A stretch of DNA of 9,146 nt, from positions 1 through 9,146 of the forward strand of contig JAUWYU010000048.1 of the NCBI GenBank assembly GCA_030615655.1. Direction: 5' to 3'. The first letter of the stretch is position 1, and each line of letters opens with the position of its first letter. The DNA comes from Dehalococcoidia bacterium (GTDB lineage: Bacteria; Chloroflexota; Dehalococcoidia; Dehalococcoidales; RBG-16-60-22). Shown here piece by piece: positions 6,990-9,146 of this stretch. A program made the translations under genes and the position numbers. The notes below the pieces were generated by a model, which was given only the letters and a program-made list of their open reading frames with translations, ran no database searches and was not told the origin of the DNA.

Positions 6990-8432
6990 ATGATAGAAGC
7001 CGTTAAAAGCGCGCTGGTGGCAAACCTTGAGAAAATTGTCGGGAGCGAATTTGTCTCCACCAATCCGGCTGACCTGTATATTTACTCATATGACCTGACA
7101 CCGGCTGAGCCGAACTGGCCTGATGTGGTAGTCCTGCCACAATCGATAGAGGAGTTACAGGCAATAATAAGCCTGGCCAATAAAGAGAAGGTGCCGGTTA
7201 CCCCTTATATTGCCGGAGGCAATGTAGGGGGGCTGACCATCCCTCTTAAGGGTGGCATAACACTCGACCTGAAAAGGATGAATCGCATCATAGAGGTAAG
7301 CGAGACCGATATGTACGCCCTGGTTGAGCCCGGGGTAACATTTGGCCAAATCAAAGCATACCTGGATAAGCACCACCCCACTCTGATGTATACCTACGCC
7401 TTTTCACCCCCCTCCACCGGTGTCATGGCTAATGCCATCGTGCAGGGACTGGATAACTTATCATTCAGATACGGGGCCGCCTCGCACTGGGTGAGCGGAC
7501 TGGAAGTCCTGCTGGCTACGGGAGAGCTGGTGAGAATCGGCTCCGGCGCGGCAAGCAAGTCCTGGCAGGCCATCGTACCTTTCCCCGAACTGGACGGCCT
7601 CTTCCTGGGGTGGCAGGGAACAACGGGTGTTATCACCAAGATGGCCGTGAGCCTCTGGCCCAAACCAAAACACTCGACGGCGCTGTCCTTCATGGCGATG
7701 GACCTGGATGGCGCCTACGCGATTCTGCAGGCGGTAATACGAACCCGCATTCCCGACGACCTTATCGGCACCTCCTTTGCCCTTAATAAGGTCAGTCAAC
7801 TGGCTTATGAGCATAAAAAGATGTCCATGTACCCGGCGGTATACAGGACTCAAGAGGAGCCTGAATTTGTCATAACGGCGGAGATTACGGGGAATACCGA
7901 GAATGAGCTGAAAGCCAAGGTAGAAGCCGTTAAAGAGGCGGTCAGGGAAAAGTGTAAAGGTATAAAGATGATGGGGCCCGATACTATGCCCAGCACGACG
8001 GCGGCGTTTCCCATGCAGGCACTGGGAGTGCTCAGTTCCGGGGGAGGCTTAATGTGGGTCGGCAGCTACGGCCCCATGAGCGCATGGCTTGAGACCATCA
8101 AGAAGGGCTGTGAGCTTCAGGATAAATATGATATTACCCGGAGCTGTTATACCCGCATCATGAACGAGGGACACTTCGCCGGGCTGAGATGGATGCTCCC
8201 CTACGATAAGGAAGACCCCGAGCTGGTAAAGAGAATCAATGACCTGTGTGCGGAACAGCTCGATTTAATTCTGGAAATGGGTTACATGCCGTACAAGACG
8301 CCGGTCTGGGCAGTTAGAAAGCTCGAAGAACGAGTCGGCCCCGACTGGCTGAAATTACACCGAAGGGTCAAGGAGATGCTGGACCCAAATAACATCTTTA
8401 ATCCCGGCAGATGGGGCATGCCCCGGGAGTAG
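6990..8432 (+). CDS. FAD-linked oxidoreductase, GlcD type (module B flavoprotein 3)
   Basis: A 480-residue enzyme of the FAD_binding_4 family and the most canonical of the three flavoproteins. The FAD domain spans about 43-222, with VVVLPQSIEELQAIISLAN, the loop IAGGNVGGLTIP (74-85), LDLKRMNRI (92-100), LVEPGVTFGQ (111-120) and GTTGVITKMAVSLWPKP (210-226). The cap domain follows, with MNEGHFAGLRW (391-401) in the His region. It has H395 but Gly at 398, the reverse of flavoprotein 1. The C-terminus MLDPNNIFNPG (463-473) is the family ending. AAAGGAGG at 6974-6981 fixes the start. It lies 119 bases after the acyl-CoA dehydrogenase and 31 before a second CCG iron-sulfur gene, repeating the flavoprotein/CCG pairing of module A. 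It probably oxidises a hydroxyacid- or alcohol-type substrate and passes electrons to that protein; the substrate is unknown. Confidence 0.9.
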   Translation: MIEAVKSALVANLEKIVGSEFVSTNPADLYIYSYDLTPAEPNWPDVVVLPQSIEELQAIISLANKEKVPVTPYIAGGNVGGLTIPLKGGITLDLKRMNRIIEVSETDMYALVEPGVTFGQIKAYLDKHHPTLMYTYAFSPPSTGVMANAIVQGLDNLSFRYGAASHWVSGLEVLLATGELVRIGSGAASKSWQAIVPFPELDGLFLGWQGTTGVITKMAVSLWPKPKHSTALSFMAMDLDGAYAILQAVIRTRIPDDLIGTSFALNKVSQLAYEHKKMSMYPAVYRTQEEPEFVITAEITGNTENELKAKVEAVKEAVREKCKGIKMMGPDTMPSTTAAFPMQALGVLSSGGGLMWVGSYGPMSAWLETIKKGCELQDKYDITRSCYTRIMNEGHFAGLRWMLPYDKEDPELVKRINDLCAEQLDLILEMGYMPYKTPVWAVRKLEERVGPDWLKLHRRVKEMLDPNNIFNPGRWGMPRE

Positions 8433-8450
8433 CCGTTATTCAGTTTGGAT

Positions 8451-8458
8451 AAAGGAGG
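8451..8458 (+). promoter_or_regulatory. strong ribosome binding site of the truncated CCG gene
   Basis: AAAGGAGG lies five bases before the ATG at 8464. It is the same arrangement as at the first gene of the window and supports this start for a gene whose stop codon lies outside the window. Confidence 0.75.
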
Positions 8459-8463
8459 CAACG

Positions 8464-9146
8464 ATGGTCCTTAACGAGGTGAAGGAATGGCTTTACGGGT
8501 GCACGAATTGCGGCACCTGTAAGGATGTCCTTAGCATATTTGCTCCTGCCTGCCCCGCCGGGGAAAGGTACCAGCTTGAGTCCTACTACCCATCGGGGAA
8601 AATGCTGATAGCGAGGGCTGTTGCTGATGGGGTATTGAACCTGTCTGATGAGGACATACTGGAGAGGATATATACCTGCACCGGCTGCCTTTCCTGTGAA
8701 CAGCAGTGCGGTGTCTATCATCATCAGCACATTTTCGAGACTATCCAGGCCGTTCGTACGGAAGCGGTGACACAGGGGTACCTGAATCCCGCCTACATGG
8801 TTATGATTGATAGCCTGAAGAAGGACGACAACGTGTTCGGCAAACCCAAGGCGGAACGAGGGGAATGGGCCAGAGATATGGGAGTAAAGGATGCCAGCCA
8901 GGAAAAAGCGGATGCCCTGTATCATGCCGGCTGCATGATATCCTTTGAACCCGAGCTGTGGGAGGTGCCCAGAAGTGCCATAAGTCTGATGAAGGCCGCC
9001 GGCGTGGATGTCGGCATTATGGGCATGGAGGAATCCTGCTGCGGCGGCCGCGCTTACGAAATCGGCTATATCGGCGAATTCACCAAATATGCCGAGCACT
9101 GCCTGGAAACCTTCAATTCCCTCGGTGTGAGCAAGGTGGTAACCTC
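8464..9146 (+). CDS. CCG-domain iron-sulfur protein (module B), truncated by the window edge
   Basis: The reading frame stays open from ATG 8464 to the right edge, giving 227 complete codons and no stop, so the gene is partial at its 3' end. Ferredoxin cysteines are C13-x2-C16-x2-C19 with C30-P, and C72-x2-C75-x2-C78-x3-C82. The first CCG domain begins with HAGC (C157) and reaches ESCCGGRAY with C192-C193. Over 99 ungapped positions starting at its K129, 44 are identical by hand to the module A protein at 1706-2974, so the two are paralogues. The second Cys after HAGC in module A (C165) is Ser here, and the first cluster has 10 residues between its third and fourth Cys against 16 there. The remaining CCG cysteines and second CCG domain should lie past the edge. 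It probably accepts electrons from the flavoprotein encoded 31 bases upstream. Confidence 0.88.
   Translation, partial: MVLNEVKEWLYGCTNCGTCKDVLSIFAPACPAGERYQLESYYPSGKMLIARAVADGVLNLSDEDILERIYTCTGCLSCEQQCGVYHHQHIFETIQAVRTEAVTQGYLNPAYMVMIDSLKKDDNVFGKPKAERGEWARDMGVKDASQEKADALYHAGCMISFEPELWEVPRSAISLMKAAGVDVGIMGMEESCCGGRAYEIGYIGEFTKYAEHCLETFNSLGVSKVVT

Noticed and set aside
8440..9099. Minus-strand open frame of 219 residues
   Set aside because: It is the antisense shadow of the + strand CCG gene, whose cysteine motifs and ribosome binding site are clear.
1..9146. CRISPR arrays, tRNA or rRNA genes, insertion sequences
   Set aside because: No regularly spaced repeats, no tRNA-like cloverleaf, no rRNA sequence and no transposase-like frame were seen; coding sequence fills nearly all of the window.

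Overview
The window carries seven genes, all on the + strand. They look like one anaerobic-style electron-transfer and redox-catabolism cluster. Near-perfect AAGGAGG ribosome binding sites precede six of the seven genes. By eye the base composition is slightly above half GC. Three GlcD/VAO-type flavoproteins, HdrD/GlcF-like CCG iron-sulfur proteins, an EtfB and an acyl-CoA dehydrogenase homologue together suggest an anaerobic or facultative bacterium that degrades organic acids or aromatics. Dehalococcoidia-like Chloroflexota or a Desulfobacterota-type lineage would fit, but the sequence has no taxonomic marker, so this placement is a guess.

Layout. Positions 1-187 form a 5' region with a possible sigma70-type promoter, an operator-like repeat and a stem-loop. 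Module A follows: an FAD-linked oxidoreductase (188-1654), a soluble protein with two [4Fe-4S] clusters and two CCG domains (1706-2974), and a second, more divergent VAO-type flavoprotein (2993-4516). A 200-base gap with a weak promoter candidate comes next. The middle block holds an EtfB subunit (4717-5508) and an acyl-CoA dehydrogenase homologue (5563-6870). Module B is a third FAD-linked oxidoreductase (6990-8432) followed by a second CCG iron-sulfur protein (8464 onward), which runs off the right edge and is incomplete.

How they may work together (inference). The module A order, flavoprotein / CCG protein / flavoprotein, recalls GlcD-GlcF-GlcE of glycolate oxidase. Each flavoprotein would oxidise a hydroxy- or alkyl-substituted substrate and pass electrons through the CCG protein. 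EtfB with an unseen EtfA would collect electrons from the acyl-CoA dehydrogenase and possibly from the flavoproteins. The most unusual points are the duplicated flavoprotein/CCG module around an EtfB/ACAD pair, an ACAD homologue with no acidic residue at either canonical catalytic-base position, an EtfB with no EtfA in view, and different histidine patterns in the three flavoproteins. No substrate can be read from the sequence.
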